Program-made: the position numbers and the translations under genes
NCBI GenBank assembly: GCA_030142905.1
Contig: JASJOG010000140.1
Span: 372,001-436,000, forward strand
DNA: 64,000 nucleotides
From: Heliopora coerulea
Taxonomy: Eukaryota; Cnidaria; Anthozoa; Scleralcyonacea; Helioporidae
Direction: 5' to 3'
The notes under the pieces: model-generated
The model's database searches: none
Told to the model about the DNA's origin: nothing
What the model saw: only the letters and a program-made list of their open reading frames with translations
In this document: one piece after another, positions 46,511-59,257 of the stretch
How the letters are laid out: each line of letters starts with the position of its first letter
Position numbering within the stretch: position 1 is the stretch's first letter

Positions 46511-48172
46511 CTGAAGACAAGGGTATGAATATTTAATTTAAGAGAATACAACAGGCGTTTTCTTTTTAACTAGGACGCCACTTTATGACCGTTCTCCATT
46601 GGGACGTCAGAAGACAGTCAAGCTCTCGGGCTTCAGCCATATTTATTCTCCAAATTATTACGTTGAAATGTTAAGACCAACGCATACAAAATCAATTTTA
46701 TTCATGTATTTTCTTCAATGAAATACTCGCTTTAGGTAATTTAACTGTCATTTCTTCCACCTCCTGAATTAGTCCTAGTAGCGGGTACCACTATTAAGAA
46801 ATACTTGAGAGGGTTTGGGGATGATCCAGTCTTGGATGATCAAATACCGCTCATGTTGTCCTCTATTGTCTCCATACTGGCCTAGTGTTGCCAGTCAGTA
46901 AAAAAGAAATGGATTTATTTTATTTTTAAATAATGGTACTGTTTTTACTATCAGGCACGGGGGATAGTCCCGTGGGCCGTGGGACCACCTTCTTGATCCG
47001 CTAATGAGTTTCCCACAGTGTCTGTCTACATGCTTTGAATTATTATGGTCATCATTTATAGGCATATATCTGTTTCTAAAATATTTACGAGATTAATATT
47101 AATTATATCCAATGGTAGCATTATTATTTCAAGCATAATTATTTGTCAATCATATAGTTGTCATTTGTAAGCATGGTAAAAATCAAAGGCGACAATCGCT
47201 TCCTAAAAGTGGGGAGGACGGAGCCGGCCAAGTGATGTGGAAGCATTCCCTCGGAAAGTTTTTTTTTTTTAATCTAATGTTTATGAAATGCCTTTTCCAG
47301 CATTCTGAGATTGTTTCTTTGGAACAACATTCATACCTTATTTTTCAATAGAAACGAAGCCATGCAGTTCCTCCAAACAGCAATAAAGACGTTATAGTAT
47401 GACTAAACAAAGTATTTCTGATTGTTTACAAATTGGCGTCCAAAGAAGAACGATCGGACTGTAAAATAACTTGGCAAATTTTCATAATTTGTTATGTATT
47501 CGAACCAACAATACCTACGTAAGAATTGGGGCTGAAAAAGGTTATATCGGAAAATCGTAAAGGTAAACATGGAACCATAAGCGCCGAGGGAACAGAAATT
47601 AGGCTTCAGTTGTCATAAACTTTGCAAAAAGTGGGGGGGGGGGATAATTATATATGTATCCTCCTCTGTCCAAAAAGTGAAGGGGATATGTTCCCCGATC
47701 CCCCCCAGGATTTACGTCCTTGGTAACAATAGCGTGAGAAGTGTGGGATATTTTCAGGTATATCACAATGAAAACATAGTACCTTCACTTCTTTGCAGTT
47801 AATTTTCCTCAAAATTATTACCAAGACAGACATGATATCCAAGAGCGCAATAGCAGAATATCAAATAAGGTTCTCTAGCCAGATTTTGGGCAAAAGTTGG
47901 TTTAAAAATTATTGTTTTATGAAAAATTTGGAAAATTACTTGCCAAGAAAATTTACTAAAGTGAACACCCATAAATGTACTACCGGCATTGACGCCGACA
48001 GTTGCTGTCATGGCAGAATAAATACTCAGCAAATTCACCTAACATAAATGAGTGCCAACTTATATTTAGTTACTAGTTCACGGTGAAATGTTGCTCGTCC
48101 AACTACCTTACGAACTCGAGATTTCTGCACAACTCTTTTATCAAAGTAGTTATAAACAAGCAATTTTTGTAC
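46511..48172. other. Intron upstream of the nucleosidase exon
   Basis: AT-rich sequence with G-runs (47632-47643). No recognisable gene. Confidence 0.4.
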
Positions 48173-48226
48173 CTGTTCCTGCCTGTTCGTTCATAATCTG
48201 AGCGGAGGTTTGAGCAGCGTTTTTAT
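48173..48226 (-). CDS. Small linker exon before the nucleosidase domain
   Basis: 54 nt, acceptor TTTTATTTGTAG|AT and donor GGAACAG|GTACAA, phase 1 in and out. It encodes a polar linker (KNAAQTSAQIMNEQAGT) that joins in frame to the exon at 46510. Supported by splice signals and phase only. Confidence 0.6.
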
Positions 48227-48527
48227 CTACAAATAAAAAGAGAGATTAAAACACGATTATCTCATACTAATAGTACATTGCCACAGTCGCCAGGAATTTG
48301 AAAGAAGGGGGGCAGGGGAGATTTTAGACAAATGTACCGACAAGATGTCAGCAATGTACCGGCAAATATTAAAGAAAAATCAAAGTTAACCGAACCGCGG
48401 GCATGAGAAATTTGAAATTCCGAGAAAGAATAAATTACTTCTTTGCTAGCTCTGGCTGGTATAATGGTATTAAATTTCGAAAATGATAAAAAAAAAGTGC
48501 ACACATCACGTGAGCTATGATGTATAC

Positions 48528-48575
48528 CAACATGTCTTCTTTTTCGTTCATCATCGCTACCACAACCACTTTGTC
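48528..48575 (-). CDS. Small linker exon (candidate)
   Basis: 48 nt, acceptor CAACCCTCAG|GA and donor CATGTTG|GTATAC, phase 1 in and out. It encodes QSGCGSDDERKRRHV, a basic/acidic linker. A T-rich tract lies 30-70 nt upstream of the acceptor. An alternative acceptor 15 nt upstream would change the phase. Confidence 0.5.
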
Positions 48576-50019
48576 CTGAGGGTTGACTGGATCTAGCATT
48601 TTTGTCGGTTAAGCAAAACAAAAACAAAAAAAGCAAAAAAACCCAAGAATTCCTTACGAACATTTTAAATTAAATGTCTTTACTGTACTTAACTTTCACT
48701 GGAGTATATTTAACAAATTTTTAATTTAATAATTGAAACGGAAACGAAATCCGCAACAGACAGGCTTAATGTACTGACAAATGTACGGGATATACTGAAA
48801 GACTTAGTCAGGACGAAAAGTGGGGGGAATCTTTCCTCCCCCGGGCTACCCTAATTATCAGAAGCTTACGGATTCGATTTCCGTCAGAGGCTCATAAAAA
48901 CTTTTGTGAGCAAGAAGTGTGATATCATGAGCCTTATAAAAAGCGGGGGTTCCAAAGTTACGCCACTGATGTAGTAAATGCTTTTATGACAACTTAGTTT
49001 CCAACGAAGTCTGAAAATTTTATCCAATTATCCAAAACATTGAGTCCATCATTTGGCAAGTGCTGTTGCGAGGCACAAAACATTCCATGAAGGTGACGAA
49101 GTTGTTATGACGGATATCTAAATCTCAAGAACAAGACGTGGTCACGTGTTTTGTGCAACAGAAAATTTGAAATGGTTTTCGAGAGGGTCTAAAATATATG
49201 TGGAAAGCAATGTCCCTATACCTTTGCAAAGCTGGCCATAATGCCTTGGCCTAACACCGCTGTAAAACCCTACACGTAGTTTTCATTAGTTCAGTACACT
49301 GATCTTCTACGTTATGTAAGCTAATTGTGCTTATCAAACAGTATGATTTGTTGATTCATCGTTAACTGTAATACTTACAGTGATGCGAACCTGAATGTTG
49401 TTTAATTTTAAAGAAACATTCCGGGAGAGTAACATCACGGGATCCAAAACGAGTAAACGGGATTAAGAGCGCAAACGTTTTAATTGTTTTTGAGAGAAAT
49501 ATTGAGCTAGAGCCAAATATTCATCACTATTTTTCAATGTGATTTCTGAATATTGCAAGTGGGCAAATGCTGAATATTTTAGAATGTCGTCAGTAAAGTC
49601 GTATACTAGTTATTGTCATTATTTCAGTGGTTTTTTTATCAAGAAAATATGTTTAGTTGTTAGGTTACTTTACAACAGAAAAGAATTAGCTTAACTGCTA
49701 CAAACCTAATCCCCACGGATGTGCATGCCGTTCGGCAGCGGTTTTCTTTAACCCCGTCATATGATTGCCTATTACACAAGTTGGTCCAGCTTAACCCAAT
49801 TCTCCCTCCCCATATGGAAATTTCTGGTTATGCCAGTGAAAATTAAATAGGTTCGAGTTGGTTCTTTTCGTAACGAAGTGTTGGAAACTTACACACCGAG
49901 TCCGTTAAGATGTTAATTTAAGCAAGCATATTCAACTCCAGGTATAAATATAGTCGATTACAATCTTTAGCACGCTAAATTTCAGTGTTATAAAAACTTG
50001 ACTGCAATTAAAAAATGTT
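48576..50019. other. Intron-like gene-free stretch
   Basis: Includes a tRNA-Thr-like 3' half at about 48862-48893 (box-B-like GGATTCGATTTCC), a fragment of the repeat at 41752-42297, and a CGCCACTG hAT-type end near 48963. Otherwise nothing. Confidence 0.4.
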
Positions 50020-50349
50020 GTAGTGATGCCTGAATCAGAATACAATGGTTCTTCTTCTTTAAGAATTTCCACACAATCTGGCCAGCCAATTGCAGTCAAA
50101 ACTGACTCCAATTTATCTACAGTCTACTGCTGCCTCAGGTTTAGGTTCCCTGCATCGAAGTATTTTTTCTGTTTGGTGTAAACTTTGGCGGATCCTAGCA
50201 AGGTCCTCTTTTTTCATTCCCAAATATGCAGCAAACGTAGCAAAATCTCCGCCAATTTCATCTGCCGTAATATCCAATTCCTTGCAAGGCTGCTGGAGCT
50301 TTTTAAGGCTCCGGTTCATAATGTGATATCCTTTGATACCCTTGCTCAT
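50020..50349 (-). pseudogene. Death-fold domain exon with frameshift
   Basis: From ATG 50347-50349 (context AACAGATGA) the frame reads a helical domain: LCKELDITADEIGG-like, then TFAAYLGMKKEDLARIRQ, a pattern typical of death domains ('W--LA--LGL---DI--I'). It runs into a TAG-containing break after EAAVD near 50116. In another frame the domain clearly continues (VDKLESVLTAIGWPDCVEIL), matching the last helix of death domains. The break coincides with a repeated GTAGA (GTAGACTGTAGAT), consistent with a 7-nt insertion. It would be the N-terminal module of the locus. The donor of this exon is not obvious. Confidence 0.6.
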
Positions 50350-50388
50350 CTGTTTTTAATGAATGATCCAATCAGACAAGGTTCATGC

Positions 50389-51385
50389 TGATATTACACG
50401 GCACGATTTTTAACGACGATTTTTAACGCAACAATGTCGTACAAAAGATCGATACGTATGACATGGTGTTCGCAAGCGATTTTTAACGAAACAATGAATG
50501 CGGCATCATGTTGCATAACTTTGAATTAACTTCAAATGCTTGCAACATTGTTGCGTAGATTGCTGTACACTTGATTCCTCTAACAGCATAACCGGCGATT
50601 TTATTGCAACAATCTCCCTGAGTCCCTAGCAATTTTCTGGAAAGTAGCCAGTAAATGCAAACAAAATGGCGGAAATTAATCAAGACTTAGGGGTTTCCTC
50701 AGTCGTTTCCTCTAACAATGACAAAGTATACTCACTGACAGTTTTATGACCTTCAAAGAGTAAAACTGATAACATTAACTGAAGTTAATCCTATTTTATG
50801 GGATAACAATAGCAAAAATGTCAAGAAAACAGCAAAGAGCGAAGCAAAATGCCGTTTATTAGACGTATTTGGCAAGCATTACGGAATTAGTATACTCTTT
50901 GTCACGTGGAGTAGTCTAGGAGATTCGATGCTGAGGGAAGTAAAGCGTGAAAAGGAAAATAAAACACCATCACCATGGACGTTTTGCACTCTTTTTTTCT
51001 TTTTTTGAAGCCAATCTTGTTACGTGCATGGTCAAAATCTAATAAATGAAGTGATTCAGGCCTTCTCTTCATCCAAGCTCTTGTCCAGATTTCTCTTTGA
51101 CGTTCTTTCGGTTCTTCCTCATGTAAACTCCAATATCAGCAACATTTTAATGAACTGCTGCCTGCGAAGCGTCATCGCTATTATCTTTATTTGTTTTGGA
51201 CGTGCAAAGTGAAACTACGCCGAAGCCTGGGAGGTAGAGTTTGCATATTCAGAAAAATCGTTCAGTGTATTACCCTCGTTGTGTAACATGTTGCACAAAA
51301 GAATTGTCTCGTTTGCCATACCACAATTTTTGTGCAACATTGTTGCGTTAAAAATCGTCGTTAAAAACCGTCCCGTGTAACATCA
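50389..51385. mobile_element. Non-autonomous element with ~50-bp TIRs
   Basis: The left end starts TGATATTACACGGCACG and the right end is its inverse. About 50 bp of both ends match (including TTTTTAACGACGATTTTTAA and CGCAACAATGT). About 1 kb long with no transposase. It ends 40 bp upstream of the death-fold ATG. Confidence 0.75.
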
Positions 51386-51832
51386 CCTGAAGGGTTCTTT
51401 GATAATTAGATTAAGTGCTGATGAGCAATAACAAGCGACAAAGATCGACAAAGCCAACATCCCCAACATGACGAAGTTTTAATTCCTTTCTTAAAATATT
51501 GTCAGGACCTAAAATCCGAACTAAGACTTCCGCTTTCGAATGATTAGCGATGAAAATTTTAAAGCGGAAATATGGCATGAAAATTGTTAACACACGTACG
51601 TTAACAACAGCACATCCTTTCCGGCAATTCATGCATGGATTCAACTAAACAAATATCTACGAGTTTTACCAGAAGCTTGTGATTAGCGTGCAATCAATAG
51701 CAACTTTAGGGAAGTAGAAAGAGGTAAACGGATATGTGAAAAAACCTAAGACAAGATGGAGGAATAGGAGGAGATCTGGTACCTACAGAGCACGATTGGC
51801 AAAAGTACCAATTTCTACAGTTGATTTAAGCC
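51386..51832. other. Gene-free stretch
   Basis: Nothing recognised. Confidence 0.4.
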
Positions 51833-52035
51833 CCGTTTATACTGCCAACAGTTTGAGCACGACACGGCTAAAATTTTGGTACGAGTGCCGCTATTTTTGT
51901 TATGGCTTTCGCAACATAAACAGTGCAGAGTCTTAAAATAGGTGCCCGTGCCTGAACATTTACCCCTACCCAACACCTCTGAATATGTAGGTCTGGGCAC
52001 TATTAATTAGCTGTACCGCGCCCAAAATATTACAG
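51833..52035. repeat. MITE-like repeat (GGCACGGC family), copy 2
   Basis: Starts CCCCGTTTATACTG, contains CACGGCTAAAATTTTGGTAC, and ends CCCAAAATATTACAGTGTAA, an inverted arrangement like the copies at 34330 and 56408. Confidence 0.55.
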
Positions 52036-52649
52036 TGTAAGCCGGATTTGAGGCTTTGCAGAAGTGAACCAAAACAATACGTCGAAAACTGACGAAAGGA
52101 GCCGGGAGGGAATGAGTAGATAAACTAGTAGACCCCCTCCAGTTAAAAATCAATTTCATTAAACCTTTTAACTATTGGACAAATTTCTAAAATTGTATGA
52201 CAACGAATTTACGGTAATGCACTAATGTCTCACCGTATAAACTTCAAACATGGACAAGAGAGTAAAGCACTTCTAAGTTTAAATCAGAATCCAAATTGGA
52301 ACGCGAAAATGGTCATATTGTCTTATTTTACATAGAAACACTGATGGCACACGAGCAACAGTGCTTTCCGGGTAACCAGGCCCCTTGATTTCTTCCGGAC
52401 TCCCTGATTTCAAACTGGTCCGAGGTAAATTTGATCCCACTTCCCCCCTCATTCCCTCTAGGCAGTACTGGATAAGAGTACGTTTTGTGAAAGCGGGAAT
52501 CACAAATCAGTTAATTGCGATAAAATTGTTAAGGAAGAGAAGCAAAAAAAGTCTCAAGCAACTATATGCTTCAATCGTACTGGACCGGAACAAATAGCTA
52601 CAGATTGCCACAGTATATTTAGATGTAAATACAGCAAAAACGACACAAC

Positions 52650-53010
52650 ACATGTCTGTGTGAAAAAAAATACGAGAAGATGCTGACAGCTAAGTTCTGC
52701 CTCTTACCCCACAGTTATTCTCAAACCCAGTGGTACTAAATGCCGTGGGTTGTTGGACACTGGGGCAGGAGTTCCGTGTGCCTCAGAAGTACTTCTTGAC
52801 CTATTAAAAATCAGTCCCAATGCATATAATACAAAAGAATGAAAATAATGATGGAAACAACAGACGGAAAAATCTGTATGTACGTGATTTAACAGAAATC
52901 TTGAAGGAAGTGGTCAACTGAAGACGGAAGGAACGAAAGTAAATCACATGATTTTATTATCCATAAAGAATCCAAGAAATGAGTATGTTAGCAAATTAAA
53001 CCAAAGAAGA
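52650..53010 (+). pseudogene. BEL/Pao-like retropepsin remnant
   Basis: A frame at about 52705-52842 reads TVILKPSGTKCRGLLDTGAG and continues to a TGA, with the DTGA active site of an aspartic protease. A further frame near 52935-53010 (TKVNHMILLSIKNPR) resembles the following conserved segment of BEL/Pao-type polyproteins. It is short and broken. A decayed fragment. Confidence 0.5.
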
Positions 53011-56000
53011 ATTTCATCATTGAGGATGTCCATGCTTTATTTAGCTTGACAAATCATACAATACTTATCATTATATCATTCATGTTTTAACAACAGCTAT
53101 CATTAGCATCTTCCAATGCTGTTAATGTAGAACGTAAAGTTCTGAAGCCCAATCGATATTAAGAAGTCCGATTGTAGTTGAAGTGAGATCCAACTATGCA
53201 CATTTGATCGAAAATTGGCTTTTGAAGACGGCCGATGGCTTCCATTACCTGTTTTAAAGAACTCTTCATTTGCGTGGAACACTCTACTCAATGATTTAAC
53301 AGTGGCTGAGAGAAAGCTTTGAGGAAAAAATGATAGAATTTCATCAAGACTACTAAATATTGCTGACACTAATAACCTCCCTTTGATGAAAAGTGCAATT
53401 TGAGGATTGACTATGATTGCAATTTACACTTCTGAAATGCTTAATAGTGGAAGTTTGATCTGACTGGATTTCAGAAAAATATTTGTTAGTGCATTATTGC
53501 ATGACCTTCATTGGATCACTGATGATAGTGTGGTTCGAATTCTGCTTTTTGTAGAAAGCAAAGAACTTATACATCTCAACGTTTTCTTGATATTAACCGC
53601 ATTTCGAGTAACAAAATGGTCAGTGGTAGAAGAATTTCTTATGAAGGTTTATCTGACAATTTACCTACTTTAATTTGTAAAAATCTTAACATTTTTCGAA
53701 TCGGATCCTCTGATATTCATACTAGCTATCCTTTTTAATCGATTTCTAACCCTCATTCCCATGTCTCTTAACATTCGACTCAAGGCTTGGTGCATGATAC
53801 TTCCTAATCCTCTTGCTATTCAAAGGTTCATGTTGATTGGCAATGCACTTAAACTGTTCCTTTCAAGTTTCCCATGCTCTGATAGGTTCGCCAATTTCCA
53901 CTTCCTAAACCGCTGTTCAACATCTCGAACGGAACTCCAAAGATTTAATTAATTTTCTTATGCTGTCTACTTTGAATAACTCTTGTATAACATTTAGGAC
54001 TACGGTGTTTCTTTGCAAAAAGATCTAGACTATAATCTCAGACCCCAATATAAGAAACAGCAAAGGACGTGAGATAACTTGGCCCATTTGTCAGAAAGAC
54101 TGACAGAGATCGGTTAAAGTGTCAGAAGTTATGCATGTTTGCTCTTGCATAAACTGAGCATATAAATGTATATTGGTACTTGGTGCAATCGTCTAGTAGG
54201 CCAGCTTACCAGTTATAGTGAAGAGAACCTATGTTATATTCAATAACAATTATGTCGATTTTAGTAAGAATCACTTGAAGTCTTTAAAATAATTCCACTG
54301 ATGCATGAGGCATTCTTGTACTAGATAAATTTAGAACAGGATTTACTTTGGGTTTATTGATTTCGGCTCGTCTGTGATTTTGAAATTAGTTATTTAGTCA
54401 TCGAACGGTATAATTCGTGATAGCAATTTCATTGACCGTTAATTTTCGTCAAGGCGAGTTTCATTAAGATAGAAAGATATCCAATGTATATAGACTGGGT
54501 TTAGCATATTCAATCGAATTTTATCGATCAATTTCAACACACTAACTGTATTCACAGAACCTAAGTGAAACTGTTGACCTTAGGATTACTGAAGTCATAT
54601 TCTCTGAGGACGTTCATTCCTGTAATAATTACCGACAAAACCATGATCTAGTGCTTACAAGAATAGGTCGTTTTTGCCTACATTCTGCTACACCTTTGGG
54701 TTCCCAAACTAATGTTCGATTTTTCTCGAAGTAGTCAAAAGTAATTTTACCCGAGATAAAAGATCCTCTTCTGTTCACTTGCAAGCCTCTTACATTAAAA
54801 CAGGTTAATCAATAGACTTGTTAAAGAAACCCTGTAAATGTTGTAAATAAAACACGGTGGTTAATTTATTAGCTTCGTTGATCTTACTTATACTTCTTAA
54901 GTTTTAAGTCTTAAGTCATAATGCCTGTTTGAAGTAAAAATGCTGATTTAGCAAGTTCAGTGTTTGAGGGAATAGAGTTGAGCTAGCTTCGCTATGCATG
55001 ATTTGTGATTCCTTAAATCTGCAACATAGTGTGATGTTGTTTCTTTGACGTCGATTGTTCCTAAGCACAGTCACCCTTCTAGTATTCGTTCCAGTAAAAA
55101 AACTGGTTTCACGAAGTCTTCAATATCTGATATTGTGAAACCAAGGAGACTTTACTATTTCGAAATCATTGTTATTCAACAAACGTTCTGTATTCTTAAT
55201 GTTTAAATCTGGAATACAATTTGCTGGAACATAGGAACATAGCATTGTTCGTTCTGTCCCGAAGAGCCTCATTTTCTTGCATTGATTGATCCTTTTTGTA
55301 CCGTATCATGGTGAGGTACTGTTCACCAAGGGCGTTTGGTTCAATGAGATTTGAAGGCAATTTCAGATCCCCGAGTTGATTTAGATGATGAGTTTTGGAA
55401 TAGTTTATTGACCAGACAGCGATGATCTTCAGTTTGCTCTTTAAGTTGAGTTATCTGAGATTTTATTTCATTGATTAATTTATCCAAGGCCATAAACCAC
55501 CAAAAACAATTATGCAAGGATTCGATAATTTTGACTGTCGCTTCTTTGAAGTATTTTAGTATCAAACAACTTAATTTTCCCCGAAAGCTGGAAATTTTAT
55601 AACTCTCAAGAGAGACCCAGGTTAATAAAATAGTGTTACTTTTAATAATTACATAGGTGTTTGATTCTTTTGACCAAACCAACGAATTGATATGTTCTCA
55701 GTTTACATAAGCTTCGACCCACCGCCTAGATTGATTGATTATATTATATATTATCCCTACTAATTTCTCACAAGTACACCTCTATGCTATAGTTCAACTT
55801 CAGAAAGCTAGTGTATTCAACGCTGAACGAGATAATGAACCATATTGTCAGTGCACATGAAGTAAATAAAAAGATGTGTCGTTCTTTCTGTGCACATAAT
55901 GAAAATAAAAGGATGTAGTCTCTTCTTTGTATTAAAAGGTGAACCTCCTGTTGTTCTGTCGAGTTCCTTTGAAATGCAATCGACTTTATGGAATTAAAAA

Positions 56001-56407
56001 TCTCATTCGAGTGAAACAAATCATAAACAAAATTATATTGATTTACTAAGTACAGAGTAAATCTCAAGCTTTGCTGCTCTTCCTCGACATGAGCAAAGTA
56101 CCCGACATTTTGACCACCAGACTTTCATCACCGGTCAGGAAAAAGCACGATCCTTAAATCTTTTCAGCGCACTCCTATGCGCTGTTTTTCTATCGATGCA
56201 TTCATTAACGATTTGGCGGAGCTTCTATTAAGCCAGGATTATAAATGTAGAATGTTGTCATAAAAGACAAAATTTGATGAGTTTTTTACTCTAGTTATTA
56301 CTTATATCCGGAGAACTTTGCAAACTTACAAAGTTTGCAATTCTCCAGCAAGGATAACGAGTCTCATGCTCTTTCGATTTCACGGTCGTTTAAATGGACA
56401 CACAAAA
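53011..56407. other. Gene-free stretch
   Basis: AT-rich sequence with scattered ORFs of 60-115 codons on both strands, none with recognisable motifs (for example 53103-53369 minus and 55341-55682 minus). It could hide decayed retroelement sequence following the protease remnant. Confidence 0.35.
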
Positions 56408-56600
56408 CCTCATTCACACTGTTAACATTTTGGGCATGGCATGGCTAAAATTTTGACACGGATTCTGTTATTTTTACGCACATTTTCACAGTATGGACTT
56501 CTAAAAGTTTGGTACCTCAGCCTTAAGATTTATCCGTGCAGAGCTCCTATACGTTTGAAGGTCTTGGCACGGCTAATTTCCTGTGTCGTGACCGAAATTT
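56408..56600. repeat. MITE-like repeat (GGCACGGC family), copy 3
   Basis: Contains TTTGGGCATGGCATGGCTAA, AAAAGTTTGGTACC and GGCACGGCTAATTT, matching copies 1 and 2 in order. Confidence 0.5.
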
Positions 56601-59079
56601 GTCGTGCAACGGGGTTACAGTTGTTACTTCAAAGTCTTTTTTGAAACTCACTTTCATCCTTTGCATTCAAGTAACATGTTTCCTTGAACGTAACAGTTTT
56701 CTAAGCCATAATACAGTACAATATTCTCAGGAACATCGTTAACTTCATAAACTAAACAGGTATCCTCTTCGCTACCACATCTGTTATCTGATATGATGTC
56801 GTTATTTCAATTGTCAGTCAAATACTATCTGAACATGGTCTTTCGTGATCATACTGAATAGGTCATAGCAATCATTACAGCTTATTAACGATGATATTAA
56901 GTTACGGTGAGAATTACTTATCCAAAAATATGCCTCAAAATGGAGTATTCAAGTCTATATGTAGGCAAATATTTTAATTTATTTGGTAACAGATAAGCAT
57001 GTTTGTACGTGCAACAAACTAGCAGTAATGCAGTACATATGCCCTTTCTAAATTTGTCACTTCCAAACAAGAAATAAGCCAAAAATAACTTACCGTTGTT
57101 TAAGAAAACGTGGAAGAGTAGAAGTAAACCAAAATGTGATGTAAAATGGAACTTGAAGCTTGAGATATACTAAAACTCTGATTAGAGGAACTCGGAAAAC
57201 GTCCTTGTAGTTGAGTCAAATATGCAAAATATGTTGAAAACCCAGCAGTCGACCTTTGTGTCTTTCTCGAGTTTGATAGATTACATCATAGCGGGTTATG
57301 AACCTACAACGGGAATACTGTTCCGGTGGTTGGGGTGACCTCGGCGACATGTTCAGGGGCGCCAGATGTAAACCAGGCCAGTGGGGGCAGAATATCGAGA
57401 AAAACCTTACTTTCATTTGACATAGCAAACAAGCAAAAGGGAATTTTTAATTCAGTATGAGAAGCCGTCCACCCTTGTTCATTAATTTAACATTCTAAAC
57501 TGGAGATGCTCACAGTGAACGTTTTTCAGTAAGTCACCAACTGCTTTTAAGGAGTAATGGTTACTCGACGTGGACAATGAAAACCAGCATAAAAGAACCA
57601 ATATTTTCCCACGTCAGGCTCTAATGGTTCTAATATATTTGCTATCTAGTGAGAAATCAGGCTGAGCAGGTTCTTAACGGGATCTTATTTACAGGCTAAA
57701 AACAGTTGTTCTCAGGTTAGTGAACTATTGTGTGCCATCACTCTACCCTAATACAGTACAATATATTACACTAATAATTGCTATTTAGAAACCTCTGAAT
57801 GATAGAATGTATCCCCATGGAGTACTAAATAACACTGTCTTTCTTGCATTGATTTAGTAAATTTGGTACTCTACTTATGTATTCCCAATAACCCTTAGAA
57901 AATGCTTTATACATGTTTGTTAAAGCTTTATACTGGTCGCACAAGAACAATTCTCATTAGTCAGGTTGAAGTGGTTCTTGTATATTGGATGCTTAATTGG
58001 CAAATTTCAGTTTGGTGGCTCATAATCCACGGGTTCTTTTTATGCGGGTTTTTAAGGTACTTCCATTTTAATACATGTTCAATTCCAGCATTTGAGTTTT
58101 TCCAATCTTTGGTAAATATGAAACCAGATCTTTTAATATTTTTACTTTGTTTGCTGGATTTCATTATGCTGATAAAACAAATTCAAAAGTAAGTATAAGA
58201 TACCGTGATGGTGCCATCGCCTCTTATTTCGTGGCACACACTGGTCCCTTCCCCGAGTGGCCCCGTAAGCGCTCGCAAAGAGCAGGAGGGCCAGCTGCGC
58301 CTGCGTACCACTGTGACTGCGGCTACACTTCATATGTAATAGCGACCAAGAATGCACCCAAGAGAGAGGGATAGGCTGTCGAAATTGGACCAACAGAAAA
58401 TAAGTGTCCTGAAAACTTTCGATAACCTGGAAATGGCATTTGTTAGTTTTCTGAATGCAAAAAATATTGGTTTGTTTCAGTAGGTATGTCAAGCACGAGA
58501 GAGAACATTTATCCTTTAATCAAACACAATAAAGAACAACTAAAGAAATTCACTTTCATCTCGTTTTCCAAAGGCTTTCCTCGGTGCTTGATCATTAGTC
58601 AAATTCTCTCTCTCATGTTTGGTACATTACTGGATTTTTGGTACATTACAGATTTTCTGTCCTTAGTAATTTATTCCAAGACCATATGTTACACAGTGAC
58701 CACGGAGAAACCCAGTAGAGTGGCTTAGGAAAGTGGACCAGCGGAAGATAGGTACAGTGAGAATTTTAGAAATGCTGAAGTAGCATTTAACAAAAATGAA
58801 ACAATATACAAATATAATTATATAAAAATAAATTATACACATTATACAAATAAATTTATATACAAAATAATTAATTTATCCGTTTCTGCTATAAACATCA
58901 ACCACCTTATGTAGGACGCATTCACATTTGAGCTTCAAACACTGACTGACGCATGCGTGCTTGCTATCTCATGTGATCCCCTGGTGCAGTTTGTCACTCA
59001 ATACAATTCCAATCAAACTTCAACTTCCAGGTAACTCTCGTTTAAGTTTTCAATTATCCTGAATGTTATGGTTTGGAGT
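56601..59079. other. Gene-free stretch
   Basis: No recognisable coding region. Short ORFs at 57902-58192 and 58142-58492 show no motif. AT-rich repeats occur near 58800-58870. Confidence 0.35.
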
Positions 59080-59256
59080 AGGATTAGGGTTTGGATCCTA
59101 ACCCTAATTCTAACAGTTGACGTGTCACCCGTGGTGGTATCTTAATTTAAACCCTAACAATTTTTCAAAAAAATTTATTAGATAAATACAATATTTAATG
59201 TTCGAGTCCCAGTCTTCACATAGTTATGTGGTCTAGTGGGGACCCTCGTTACTGTA
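59080..59256. mobile_element. Partial TIR element with telomere-like core
   Basis: Contains AGGATTAGGGTTTGG followed by the inverse CCTAACCCTAATTC, then the right-arm block GAGTCCCAGTCTTCACATAG...GGTCTAGTGG seen in the element at 2094-2441. The left arm was not found. Confidence 0.5.
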
Positions 59257-59257
59257 A

